64,000 bases of DNA from Hankyongella sp964404985 (lineage in GTDB: Bacteria; Pseudomonadota; Alphaproteobacteria; Sphingomonadales; Sphingomonadaceae). Both the position numbers and the translations under genes were made by a program. The notes below the pieces were generated by a model. That model made no database searches and had not been told where the DNA came from. It saw nothing but the letters and a program-made list of their open reading frames with translations. The DNA lies in contig CAYOMD010000008.1 in the NCBI GenBank assembly GCA_964404985.1, positions 1 to 64,000 of the forward strand, written 5' to 3'. Of the stretch, positions 41,745 to 50,022 are shown piece by piece (position 1 is the stretch's first letter; each line of letters starts with the position of its first letter).

Positions 41745-42124
41745 CAGTCGGGCTGCCAGGCCTGATAGTCCCCGGTAGCAGCCGCGCGTTTGCCTCCAGC
41801 ATCCAGGCTGCCGGGGGGTACATAGGCCCCGGTGCTTCCCGTCAGGTTGGCCACATGCGGCTTTTCCCAGGACTTTACTACCGGTGGCCGCTCCGTCGGC
41901 GGTGTGTCAATGGTATAGTGCAGCCAGGCATGCCATTCGGGTGGCACACGGCTCGCCTCGACATCCCCCTTGTAGATGACCCAGCGGCGGCTGCCGTTGC
42001 GCTCCCGGTAATAGACATTACCATCAGCATCATCACCGACCTTCTCGCCACGCTGGGCTGTGAACAGCCGCGTGCCCCAGGTTGCGCCGTCCCACCAGAC
42101 GAAGATATTATTGAGCAGCCCCAT
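41744..42124 (-). CDS. NADH:ubiquinone oxidoreductase NDUFA12-family subunit
   Basis: 126 residues from ATG 42124 (MGLLNNIFVWWDGATW); another ATG 15 bp upstream is possible. The motifs GTRLFTAQRGEKVGDDADG, NVYYRERNGSRRWVIYKG and VPPEWHAWLHYTID match the 17-kDa accessory subunit of complex I found in alphaproteobacteria and mitochondria. It stabilises the peripheral arm. The nuo operon itself is not in this window. Confidence 0.93.
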   Translation of the reverse strand: MGLLNNIFVWWDGATWGTRLFTAQRGEKVGDDADGNVYYRERNGSRRWVIYKGDVEASRVPPEWHAWLHYTIDTPPTERPPVVKSWEKPHVANLTGSTGAYVPPGSLDAGGKRAAATGDYQAWQPD

Positions 42125-42158
42125 GGCGGCATTCCTCATGTTGATACATCATCGACTA

Positions 42159-42229
42159 GTGTCGCGGATTCGAAGTTCGCTTGATTGCTATATCGTGCGC
42201 GTAGGCGAACTTTGAATCCAAAACGACAC
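42159..42229. repeat. Palindromic element 1
   Basis: The left arm beginning GTGTCGCGGATTCGAAGTT (42159 on) and the right arm AACTTTGAATCC then CGACAC (to 42229) form an imperfect inverted repeat of about 22 bp per arm with a central loop of about 24 bp. It is related to element 2 through the GTGTC ends and ggatt core. Confidence 0.65.
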
Positions 42230-42244
42230 GAGAAACAATGGGTT

Positions 42245-42321
42245 GCTAGTGTCCTAATCGAATCTGAAATCCATCCTGCGCCTGATATCTAGGTAGCGGA
42301 TTTCAGTTTCGGGACACTAGC
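42245..42321. repeat. Palindromic element 2
   Basis: Outer arms GCTAGTGTCC (42245-42254) and GGACACTAGC (42312-42321) are perfect complements. Inner TGAAATCC (42265-42272) and GGATTTCA (42298-42305) also pair. The right arm recurs at 41719-41744. This is probably a dispersed intergenic palindrome. Confidence 0.75.
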
Positions 42322-42418
42322 GGTTGAAGTGCCGATGTTCAATTTATTCCGAACGTTTGACGCAGTAACTCAGTTTGAAATTTTGCCGCTCAGCCTGAGC
42401 ATGACGAAGGCCAGAGCG

Positions 42419-42449
42419 GCTCGTGGTTCTATCCGAGCTCACCACGAGC
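42419..42449. repeat. Third palindrome in the 42.1-42.6 kb spacer
   Basis: GCTCGTGGT (42419-42427) and ACCACGAGC (42441-42449) are perfect 9-bp arms, nested in looser outer arms CTCAGTTTGAAA...GCCGCT and AGCGGATTTTCAGACTGAG. The left flank CAGCCTGAGCATGACGAAGG resembles widespread TCGACA/CTCAG-type intergenic repeats of alphaproteobacteria. The whole spacer 42125-42639 (515 bp) has no convincing gene and consists largely of such palindromes. Confidence 0.65.
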
Positions 42450-42639
42450 GGATTTTCAGACTGAGCGCTAGCCGAAATTTTCCCACACACTATCCAGCCT
42501 AAGCCATTGTCTCGTCCGCGCAACCAATGCCACCATATATAGAAGGCTGGGGATAACTCGCCTCCATATCTTGAAGCATGCGGAACAAATGGCATGATGT
42601 GGCGCGAGTCGAGAGTCCGGAACAGGCAGGATCAGGCCC

Positions 42640-45600
42640 ATGCGTTTTACCCGTCGTTACACTGCCGCCGGCCAGAGCCCGTTTGAAGGCATCGCCGTGC
42701 GTGCGGCGCGCGCCGAATACGGGTCCCTGCACGATGCGCCTGAGGTTCTGGCTGTGCAGGTCCCGGCACACTGGAGCCAGGTGGCGGTGGACCTGCTGGT
42801 GCAAAGTGCGCTGCGCCTTGTCGATGTACCGGCCTGCGTGCGCCGCGTGGAGGAGCCGGGCGTGCCGCCCTGGCTTTCGCGCAGCATCCCGGATGATGAA
42901 GCACTCGCCGCACGCCCCGCCGGTGCGCGCTTTGGTGCAGAAACCTCCGCTTTCCAGTTTTTTCTGCGTCTGGCCGGCACCTGGACCTGGTGGGGCTGGA
43001 AATCCGGGGTGTTCGACAGCGAAGCGGATGCGCAGGCCTTCCACGACGAGATCGCCTACATGCTGGCGATGCAGATGGCGGTGCCGGATGTGGCGCAGTG
43101 GCGTGAGACCGGGCTCTACTGGGCCTACGGGATTGCCCTGCCGCCTGCGGGCTTCGGCCTCGACCGGCGCACCGGCAATGCCTATGCCCTCACCGCGCCG
43201 GGTGAGCATCCCGATGCCTTGTCCCTGCGGATAGACGCGGCACCGCGCGATGCGGCGTCGATGCTGACGGAGCAGCCGGAAGCCTTCGACTGCACAGATA
43301 TCTGCACAGGGTTGATGCCGCTGCTGCGCGCCTTTGGTGCGCCGGCTGCCGCGCCGCATGAGGGGCTTGCCCTGCGGCGTCCGTCACGCCTGCTGGCACT
43401 CGGCCTCGATCATCCGGAGGCAGAGGCGTTCATTCGCAGCAAGGCGGAGGACCAGCGCACGCTGGCAACGCTGGTCACCGGCGCGCGCGTACTGGAGCGG
43501 CATTTGAACGCAGTGCTCGTGGCCTGTGCTGAGGGCGGCGATCCAGAAGGCAAGCCGGGACTGCGCGCCGCAATCCGGTCGGCACGGGCTGACGGCGTGC
43601 CGGATGGCGCGCTGCGCCAGGCGATCGACCGTGCGCGCGAAGGGGTCACCCGGATCGAAATTCCGGCCCCGCAGCTCGACTGGGACTCCGGCGCGACTTC
43701 GGCCCTCAGCGATGCCCGTTTGCTGGTGCGTGTAGCCGATGCAACACCAGCGCAAGATCCAGCGGCCTGGACTGGTCTTGCCGATGCGATCTGGACCAGC
43801 GGCAACCCAAGCCTGCTCTTTGCTGACACCGCCAATGCCTGGAACACCTGCCCGCACCTGGGAGCCATCGTTGCTACCAGTCTGGATGGCGCTTTGCTGT
43901 GTCCGGGGCCAGTCGCCAGCCCTGCGGCGAGCCTTAATCTGATGGCCTTCACGCTGGCCGATGGCGCAGCGGATATCGATAGCCTGACTCATGCCGCCCG
44001 TCTCTGGACGGTCGCACTCGATATCGTCGTCAGCGGGGCACAATATCCCGACCAGGGTCACGCAGAGGCCGCCTGGCGCACCCGGACGCTGAGCCTCGGT
44101 TTTGCCAACCTCGGCGGTCTTCTGCTCGCCCGCGGTATCGGCTATGACAGTCCGGCAGCCCGCGCGCTGGCGGCTGGCCTTGCCGCATTGGTGACCGGCA
44201 GCGCCTATGTGGCCTCTGCCGAACTGGCGTCCGAACTCGGCCCCTACCCGGCTTATACGCCAGAGATGCTCCGCATTGTGCGCAACCATCGCCGCGCAGC
44301 CTATGGCCTGCCGGAGGGGTATGAGGCGCTCTCGATTGCTCCTGTGCCGTTCGACGCCGATCACTGCCCTGACACAGAGCTGGCCGCCGGCATTACCCGG
44401 CTATGGGATCGGGCGCTCGCGATGGGGACCGACCACGGCTTCCGCAACGCCCAGGTGTCCGGCCTGGCTTCAGCACCGGCCTCGGCTTTGCTGCTGGACT
44501 GCGATACACCGGGAATGGAGCCGGAGACCGCACTGGTAAAATACCGCAAGCTCGCAGATGGCGGGTACGTCAAGATCATCAACCGTGCCGTCCCTGCTGC
44601 ACTCTCGGCACTCGGCTATGCGCCCGAAGTCTGCACTGCGATCTGTGACCATATACTCGGCCGGGGCAAGCTTGAGGGGGCGCCGCATCTCGACCCTTCC
44701 GCACTCCAGGCATTGGGCTTTGGTACCGAGCAACTGGCCGTTGTTGCGGGGCAACTGGCGCAAGCTTACGATATCCGGCTTGCTTTCTCGCCCTGGAGTC
44801 TCGGGCTTGAGTTCTGCCGGGAGCACCTGGGCATCCCCGAGGATCGGGTGATGACTGATCCGGGCTTCGATGTGCTGGCGCATCTGGGCTTTACCGACGC
44901 ACAAATCACTGAGGCCAATCGCTATGTCTGCGGTGCTCACACGGTTGTTGATGCACCGGGTCTTGATCCTGCCCACCGGTCCGTATTCGATTGCAGCATG
45001 GCCCATGACGGGCGGGCGCTCAGTGCCGAGAGCCGCCTGCGCATGATGGGGGCACTTCAGCCCTTCCTCAGCGGCGGCATCGCCCACGCCCTGGTGTTGC
45101 CGGCTCAGTCCATGGTTGAGACCTGCAGAAGCTTGATGACTCTGGGCTTGCGGCTCGGTCTCAAGGGCTTGACGCTCTACCGGGACGGCACGGACCTGGC
45201 GCAGCCCCTGCCTGCCTCCGCCCTCGGTCTGGACGATGGGCAAGACCCGGTGCAGAGCGCCGTGCAGCACGTCATGCAGGAGACACTGCGCATGCGCCTG
45301 CCTGACCGGCGCAAGGGCTACACCCAGAAGGCCGTGATCGGCGGCCACAAGGTGTATTTGCGGACCGGCGAGTATGATGATGGTCGCCTAGGCGAGATTT
45401 TCATCGACATGCACAAACAGGGGGCTGCTTTCCGCAGCCTGATGAACAGCTTTGCAATCGCGGTCTCGATCGGCCTGCAATATGGCGTGCCGCTTGATGA
45501 GTTTATCGATGCCTTCACCGCCACACGGTTCGAGCCGTCAGGACCGGTCGAGGGCAATGACTCGGTGAAATCTGCGACCTCGGTACTGGATTATGTATTC

Positions 45601-45879
45601 CGGGAACTGGCCATCAGTTATCTGGGTCGCCGAGATCCTGATTGCCGGGACCTTGGATCCGCTGCAGCCAGCCTGCCGGAGTTGTACGTCGTCAGCTCCA
45701 GTGACGCCGTCACCACAGATGATACCCCCGCTGAGGCGGGGCCGATACGGCCGCCGGTCAGTCTGGCGCAGCGCCTGCGCGGTCATGATACCTCTGCATG
45801 CGCCGCTTGCGGCGGGCGGGCGGTTCTGCGCGGCGGTGGCGGAACGATCTGCGCATCCTGTGGTGCTGCCGTTCTCTAA
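42640..45879 (+). CDS. NrdJ-like protein with erased active site (probable pseudoenzyme)
   Basis: 1079 residues, collinear with alphaproteobacterial B12-dependent ribonucleotide reductase (NrdJ, ~1200 residues): RRYTAAGQSPFEGI start, LAGTWTWWGWKSGVF, NTCPHLGAIVAT, LALVKYRKLADGGYVKIIN-type segment, and a very well kept TSCPD domain (RKGYTQKAVIGGHKVYLRTG, ~890 on). It ends with a CAACG/CASCG zinc-ribbon-like pair. The catalytic NPCSE position reads SLDGA (414-418), TAC reads VAS (425-427), PTGTI reads PASAL (613-617), and the segment with the first redox Cys and the GSGTGSNFS loop is missing. Reduction of nucleotides therefore looks impossible. A regulatory or structural role is my inference. 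Confidence 0.85.
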   Translation: MRFTRRYTAAGQSPFEGIAVRAARAEYGSLHDAPEVLAVQVPAHWSQVAVDLLVQSALRLVDVPACVRRVEEPGVPPWLSRSIPDDEALAARPAGARFGAETSAFQFFLRLAGTWTWWGWKSGVFDSEADAQAFHDEIAYMLAMQMAVPDVAQWRETGLYWAYGIALPPAGFGLDRRTGNAYALTAPGEHPDALSLRIDAAPRDAASMLTEQPEAFDCTDICTGLMPLLRAFGAPAAAPHEGLALRRPSRLLALGLDHPEAEAFIRSKAEDQRTLATLVTGARVLERHLNAVLVACAEGGDPEGKPGLRAAIRSARADGVPDGALRQAIDRAREGVTRIEIPAPQLDWDSGATSALSDARLLVRVADATPAQDPAAWTGLADAIWTSGNPSLLFADTANAWNTCPHLGAIVATSLDGALLCPGPVASPAASLNLMAFTLADGAADIDSLTHAARLWTVALDIVVSGAQYPDQGHAEAAWRTRTLSLGFANLGGLLLARGIGYDSPAARALAAGLAALVTGSAYVASAELASELGPYPAYTPEMLRIVRNHRRAAYGLPEGYEALSIAPVPFDADHCPDTELAAGITRLWDRALAMGTDHGFRNAQVSGLASAPASALLLDCDTPGMEPETALVKYRKLADGGYVKIINRAVPAALSALGYAPEVCTAICDHILGRGKLEGAPHLDPSALQALGFGTEQLAVVAGQLAQAYDIRLAFSPWSLGLEFCREHLGIPEDRVMTDPGFDVLAHLGFTDAQITEANRYVCGAHTVVDAPGLDPAHRSVFDCSMAHDGRALSAESRLRMMGALQPFLSGGIAHALVLPAQSMVETCRSLMTLGLRLGLKGLTLYRDGTDLAQPLPASALGLDDGQDPVQSAVQHVMQETLRMRLPDRRKGYTQKAVIGGHKVYLRTGEYDDGRLGEIFIDMHKQGAAFRSLMNSFAIAVSIGLQYGVPLDEFIDAFTATRFEPSGPVEGNDSVKSATSVLDYVFRELAISYLGRRDPDCRDLGSAAASLPELYVVSSSDAVTTDDTPAEAGPIRPPVSLAQRLRGHDTSACAACGGRAVLRGGGGTICASCGAAVL

Positions 45880-46070
45880 CGGCACACAGGGCCATACTCT
45901 TAAATAATCAGACCACAAGTGGCCTTGCGCGATTTGTCGTTTACCCGAAATTAAACCGATGCTGGCATCGTTCACACAATGATTGGTGATGACAGGCTCA
46001 TAAACACACAAGCGGTCCCGCAGCCTTGCGTCGCCGCAAAATTCAGCGGCCGTTACGGTGCTGGGGGCTG

Positions 46071-47846
46071 ATGTATATCATGTATGCTGACATCATTCCT
46101 TTGCGGCCGCTCCTGGCCAACGCTGCCCCTGAACCCAGCAATGCCAGTGTCTTTGACGTCCAGGTGCTCATAGATGCCCTGCCTACCTCTGCCCTGATTT
46201 TCCAGCGTGCACCGGATCATGGCTATGTCTGTGTGTTGGCGAACCAGGCCTTTGAGCGGCTTGCGAATTATACGCGCCACAACAGTATCGGGCTGACACT
46301 GCCGAAAATTCGCCTCATCGGGAACAGTGCTGTCATTGGCGGCGCAATCTCCGACTGCTTTGAGACTGGCTCTGCCCGCTGCGTCAGCGTCGACTCCCGA
46401 GAAGATATCAGCTGTCAATCTCTCGAGTGCAGCATCGCTCCGGTTCAAACCATCGACGGCAGGGTCACCCGCGTGCTGCTTTCCATTACGGACCGCACCC
46501 CGGAGCGCATGGCCGAGCGTCAATTGATGCACGCCGCCTCGCATGACAATCTGACCGGGCTGCCGAACCGCACGCTGTTGACCGAGCGTATCGAGCGCTC
46601 ACTTGCCAACGCCAAGAACAACGCACAACGCCAGGTGGCGCTGCTGTTCCTCAATATCGACCGGTTCAAGCTGATCAACGAGAGCCTGGGCCATGTGATC
46701 GGCGATGAGTTGCTGATTACGCTGGCCCGCCGGCTTATCGGCTGTGTCCGCGCTGGTGACACTCTGGCCCGGCTCGGTGGCGACGAGTTCGCCATCCTGC
46801 TCGAGGATGTGCAGTCGATAGCGCCTGCACAGGAAACCGCCGAGCGCATCCACCGGGAACTCAGCAACCCGATTCGCATCGGCGGCGAAGAGCTTTATGT
46901 CTCGTTCAGCATCGGTGCGGCCTCGTCGTTCTCAGGCGAGTATTTTGCCGAGAATCTCATCCAGGATGCCGATTTCGCGATGAACCGCGCCAAGGCGCTC
47001 GGTCGTGGCTGCACGGAAATCTATCAGAATGCCGAGCATCTGGAAGCGCGCGCCTTGTTCCGCCTCGAGACCGACCTGCGTCACGCGGTGTGGCGGCGCG
47101 AGCTGACGCTCAATTATCAGCCGCTTATCGATTTGAAGACTGGCCGCCCGCACTCCTTCGAAGCACTCGCGCGTTGGCATCACCCGAGCCGGGGCTTCGT
47201 CTCGCCGGCCGAGTTTATTCCGGTCGCTGAGTCGACTGGACTCATTGTCGAGCTGGGTCGCTGGGCGCTGGATGAGGCCTGCCGTACCTTGGCCCAATGG
47301 CGCAGCGACGGCGTGGCGCCGGATGATCTGCGGATTGCCGTCAATGTCTCCGCCCTGCAGTTCGCGCGGGATGATCTGGCCGCAGTCGTGCTGAACACGC
47401 TGGAGCGCTACGATCTGCCGGGTCGCTGCCTGGAGCTGGAAATCACCGAGAGCGCAATCGCCGAACATCCGCAAAAAGCCGTCGCCGTGCTCAATCAGTT
47501 GAAAGCGCAGGATGTTATCATCGCCATGGATGATTTCGGCACCGGTTATTCATCGCTTGGTGCTCTGCAGCAATTGCCCATCGACGTTCTCAAGATCGAC
47601 CGCAGCTTCATTGCCGGTATGCTGGAACTGGAAGACAGCCACAAACTGGTCTGCACCGTGCTTTCGCTTGCCAGCCACATGGGCAAGACGACAGTTGCAG
47701 AAGGGATCGAACGCTTCGAGCAGGCTGTCGCGCTGCGGGATCTCGGCTGTACGCTTGGGCAAGGCTATGCCTTCTCCCGCCCGGTTGATAGCGCGCACGC
47801 CGTTGAATTCCTGCGGCGCACCACCAGGGAAGCAATCACTTTCTAA
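46071..47846 (+). CDS. PAS-like/GGDEF/EAL cyclic-di-GMP protein
   Basis: About 591 residues from ATG 46071; an ATG 45 bp upstream is possible. A PAS-like N-terminal domain (~25-150) contains LIFQRAPDHGYVCVLANQAFE. The GGDEF domain (~165-330) has ARLGGDEFAIL with an intact active site, and the EAL domain (~345-590) has SFEALARWHHP, NVSALQFAR, MDDFGTGYSSL and AEGIER, all phosphodiesterase residues. Both activities are possible. No membrane segment is seen. It follows the NrdJ-like gene by ~190 bp, a gap that contains a CGATGC-TG-GCATCG palindrome at 45957-45970. Confidence 0.93.
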   Translation: MYIMYADIIPLRPLLANAAPEPSNASVFDVQVLIDALPTSALIFQRAPDHGYVCVLANQAFERLANYTRHNSIGLTLPKIRLIGNSAVIGGAISDCFETGSARCVSVDSREDISCQSLECSIAPVQTIDGRVTRVLLSITDRTPERMAERQLMHAASHDNLTGLPNRTLLTERIERSLANAKNNAQRQVALLFLNIDRFKLINESLGHVIGDELLITLARRLIGCVRAGDTLARLGGDEFAILLEDVQSIAPAQETAERIHRELSNPIRIGGEELYVSFSIGAASSFSGEYFAENLIQDADFAMNRAKALGRGCTEIYQNAEHLEARALFRLETDLRHAVWRRELTLNYQPLIDLKTGRPHSFEALARWHHPSRGFVSPAEFIPVAESTGLIVELGRWALDEACRTLAQWRSDGVAPDDLRIAVNVSALQFARDDLAAVVLNTLERYDLPGRCLELEITESAIAEHPQKAVAVLNQLKAQDVIIAMDDFGTGYSSLGALQQLPIDVLKIDRSFIAGMLELEDSHKLVCTVLSLASHMGKTTVAEGIERFEQAVALRDLGCTLGQGYAFSRPVDSAHAVEFLRRTTREAITF

Positions 47847-47929
47847 AGTCTGGTGGATGATAGTTTAAACCGTTCGCCCCGAGCCCAGTCGAGGGGCGTT
47901 TCCAGTATCATCTGCCAGTATCACAGAGC

Positions 47930-47958
47930 GTGTCTCGACAGAGCTCGACACGAACGGC
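47930..47958. repeat. Small intergenic palindrome of the TCGACA/CGAACGG type
   Basis: GTGTCTCGACAGAGCTCGAC then ACGAACGG forms an imperfect hairpin (GTGTC-TC-GA with TCGACAC). It resembles repeats common between alphaproteobacterial genes. It lies in the 199-bp spacer after the GGDEF-EAL gene. Confidence 0.35.
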
Positions 47959-48045
47959 ACTGGTCTTGATGCAAAATAAGCCATCGCGCTCTGAAGTATC
48001 GCACGAAAGCAGGGGCACAAAGGGTTGCTCAAGGCGCTCACGTGA

Positions 48046-48438
48046 CTATCGATCCAAACGTTCGAGCTCCACGCGCACTTCGGTAAAACCATGACAGGCA
48101 GCAACCAACTCGATTTGATGTGTACTGCACACGAGCCAGTGGTCGTCTGCTTGATCGTCCAGCGAAATAAGGCAGCCAAGACGCTGCGCCAATGCCAGCC
48201 AGGCGGCTAGTGCCTGCGCATCAGGATCCGGCATGGTGATACTGACACCACACAACCGGGTATGCCACTGCTCGCCGTTCCCAGATAGGACGATAAGCGG
48301 CAGGCAAGGGATGTCCAGGAACGGCCAGACCAAAACAGGACTGGGCTTCAGCGGCTCCATGATTCTGCCCGGCAAATCGCGCAGGCAGCCATCCGGCATA
48401 AGCCTATCGTTTGCCAAACGCATACCCTCAACACCCAC
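48046..48438 (-). CDS. Small hypothetical protein
   Basis: 130 residues from GTG 48438, or 125 from ATG 48423. It has no signal or membrane helix. The sequence shows ordered alternation (VLVWPFLDIPCLPLIVLSG, ALAAWLALAQRLGCLISLDD, HWLVCSTHQIELVAACHG) as in a small alpha/beta protein with several Cys. I do not recognise it. Its upstream region (48440-48500) is very AT-rich. It is the last of three small leftward genes behind the S24-type repressor. Confidence 0.5.
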   Translation of the reverse strand: MGVEGMRLANDRLMPDGCLRDLPGRIMEPLKPSPVLVWPFLDIPCLPLIVLSGNGEQWHTRLCGVSITMPDPDAQALAAWLALAQRLGCLISLDDQADDHWLVCSTHQIELVAACHGFTEVRVELERLDR

Positions 48439-48529
48439 AGCACTTAACGCGCATTAGTTGTATATTGTTTTATTATATATTGCAATAGACGATATTATAG
48501 GAAGTAGAGCAACGGACTGGCAATCCGCG

Positions 48530-48727
48530 TCAAGCCTCCATAAGTGCCAGAACTTCCATAATGAGCCGATGCTCCAGATGTGACTCTGACGGTATTGCTC
48601 GCATGCAGACATCCACCACCACCTGATTTTCCGGAAGCCAGCCACCCGAGCTCAGCGTAGCCTTTAAGGCCTGGGTCAAGGCGGCATCCGCTCCTGCCTC
48701 GATAGTGATGTCGAGGATGTAGCGCAT
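48530..48727 (-). CDS. Small hypothetical protein
   Basis: 65 residues from ATG 48727, chosen because a longer frame upstream would overlap the next small gene and is poor in composition. MRYILDITIEAGADAALTQ then NQVVVDVCMRAIPSESH suggests a beta-alpha-beta unit. The start has the same GAGGGTATG context as the ATG at 48423 in the neighbouring small gene. I do not recognise the family. Confidence 0.5.
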   Translation of the reverse strand: MRYILDITIEAGADAALTQALKATLSSGGWLPENQVVVDVCMRAIPSESHLEHRLIMEVLALMEA

Positions 48728-48849
48728 ACCCTCGAAGGTGGCGCTGGCCCATGGTGTGGCGCTACACCCCACCAATCGGATTAATTCAGACGAAAAATGC
48801 GAGGAAATCGTGCGTGCTGTACGGTTCCTGACAGAAGAAATCTCCACGC

Positions 48850-49035
48850 TCAGCATTGGACACTTCCCGACTCGAGCGCTGACAGCCAGCTTTCCATTCG
48901 TGTGCACATCGGTGGACTCGGCCTGCGCCCGCGACGCAAGTCAAAGATCAATCTCGGATCGGCGGCTATGGCGCGTCCGGCGGCTGATGGCGCGATGGCG
49001 TAAGTCCTGAGCGCGGTTTCGATGCGTTCCAACAT
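48850..49035 (-). CDS. Small HTH-like protein divergent from the S24 repressor
   Basis: 61 residues with a strong ribosome-binding site (GCGAGGAGCCCC-ATG). The sequence LERIETALRTYAIAPSAAG then DPRLIFDLRRGRRPSPPM reads as three helices, in the style of short phage-repressor-like helix-turn-helix proteins found in alphaproteobacteria. Two operator-like dyads lie between this gene and the repressor gene, so the two are likely controlled together. Confidence 0.65.
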   Translation of the reverse strand: MLERIETALRTYAIAPSAAGRAIAADPRLIFDLRRGRRPSPPMCTRMESWLSALESGSVQC

Positions 49036-49063
49036 GGGGCTCCTCGCATAAAAAACTATATTC

Positions 49064-49077
49064 TAGGTTTTTTCCTA
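49064..49077. promoter_or_regulatory. Operator 1, TAGG-N6-CCTA
   Basis: TAGGTTTTTTCCTA is a perfect dyad with an AT spacer of 6. It lies 29 bp upstream of the small HTH gene start (49035) and 127 bp upstream of the repressor start. It shares the wider frame TCTAGGTnnnTTCCTAT with operator 2. Confidence 0.65.
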
Positions 49078-49101
49078 TTATCGGAAGATGCCTTGCACGT
49101 C

Positions 49102-49115
49102 TAGGTAAATTCCTA
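49102..49115. promoter_or_regulatory. Operator 2, TAGG-N6-CCTA
   Basis: TAGGTAAATTCCTA has the same half-sites and spacing as operator 1, with centres 38 bp apart (a little under four helical turns). Two near-identical dyads in a divergent repressor promoter are the expected signature of autoregulation. Confidence 0.65.
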
Positions 49116-49203
49116 TAACGCATCATAATATGGGGCGCAGGGAGTGGCGCGGATGCGGGACTCCGCCATTTATGAGGGGCCAGCCGTCGAGGCTGGAGCG
49201 CGT

Positions 49204-49872
49204 ATGGACGCTGAACAGGTGCGTATCACGCTGGACCAGCTCATTCGGTCTGGCAACGAGGACTATGCCTCGATTTCTCGTCTGCTCGGGCGGAATCCCA
49301 CCTATGTGCAGCAGTTTATCAAGCGCGGGGTCCCTCGCCGCCTCTCGGAATCGGATCGTCAGATCCTGGCACGTCATTTCAACATCAGCGAACGGGACCT
49401 GGGGGGGCCGGATGGCCCCAAAGTTCACAGCAGCGCGACCGATGTCCGCGATTCAGAAGATTTCATGCTGATCCCCTATTACGATGTCCGCGCATCGGCC
49501 GGCAGCGGCAGTCTGCAGACCGGCGTTGAGGCCCCCGAATCGGCGCTGGCGTTTCAGGCCCGCTGGATTCGCGCAATCGCCACCAGCGGCATCGAGAAAC
49601 TGGCAGTCATCCGGGTCGAGGGCGACTCGATGTTTCCCACTCTGAATGATGGGGATCATATCCTGCTGGATACTGCTGACCGCCGTGTGCGCGACGGTAT
49701 TTATGTCCTGCGCACGGATGACAGCCTGCATGTCAAGCGGCTCGCCATCCACCCGGCGACCGGCCGCCTCACCATCCAGAGCGACAACGCTGCCTATCCC
49801 AGTTGGCCGGATTGCCCGGTGCACAGCCTGGAGGTCATCGGCCGGGTGGTCTGGGTCGGGCGCAAGCTTTAA
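49204..49872 (+). CDS. S24 (LexA/CI-like) transcriptional repressor
   Basis: 222 residues from ATG 49204. The N-terminal DNA-binding domain is atypical (SISRLLGRNPTYVQQFIKR at ~21-39 as the recognition region). The C-terminal S24 peptidase-like domain has the serine in RVEGDSMFPTLNDGD and the lysine in DSLHVKRL. The hinge (VRASAGSGSLQTG) lacks a clear AG cleavage pair, so SOS-induced self-cleavage is doubtful. It probably represses itself and the divergent small genes through the two TAGG-N6-CCTA dyads. Confidence 0.88.
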   Translation: MDAEQVRITLDQLIRSGNEDYASISRLLGRNPTYVQQFIKRGVPRRLSESDRQILARHFNISERDLGGPDGPKVHSSATDVRDSEDFMLIPYYDVRASAGSGSLQTGVEAPESALAFQARWIRAIATSGIEKLAVIRVEGDSMFPTLNDGDHILLDTADRRVRDGIYVLRTDDSLHVKRLAIHPATGRLTIQSDNAAYPSWPDCPVHSLEVIGRVVWVGRKL

Positions 49873-50015
49873 CGCCGCAAGCCGATCAGAATCGCAGCCG
49901 CAATCCCGAGTGCCACCCCAACCAGGATACCGATGGTCGATTGACCGATCACGACACCTGCCGCAGCACCACCGATCGCACCGATCGCAATGAAAACTCC
50001 CCCGCCGCGCTGCAT
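49869..50015 (-). CDS. 48-residue glycine-rich membrane protein
   Basis: The full translation, read codon by codon from ATG 50015 to TAA 49871-49869, starts MQRGGGVFIAIGAIGGAAAG and continues as IGILVGVALGIAAAILIGL before ending RR. It forms two short membrane helices with GxxxG-type packing, separated by VVIGQST. The stop codons of this gene and the repressor gene overlap tail to tail. A similar small protein type occurs in other alphaproteobacteria. Function unknown. Confidence 0.65.
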   Translation of the reverse strand: MQRGGGVFIAIGAIGGAAAGVVIGQSTIGILVGVALGIAAAILIGLRR

Positions 50016-50022
50016 CGTCTAG

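Noticed and set aside
42140..42500. CRISPR-like array from repeated palindromes
   Set aside because: Repeats are not regularly spaced, differ in sequence and have no constant-length spacers; no cas gene is present.
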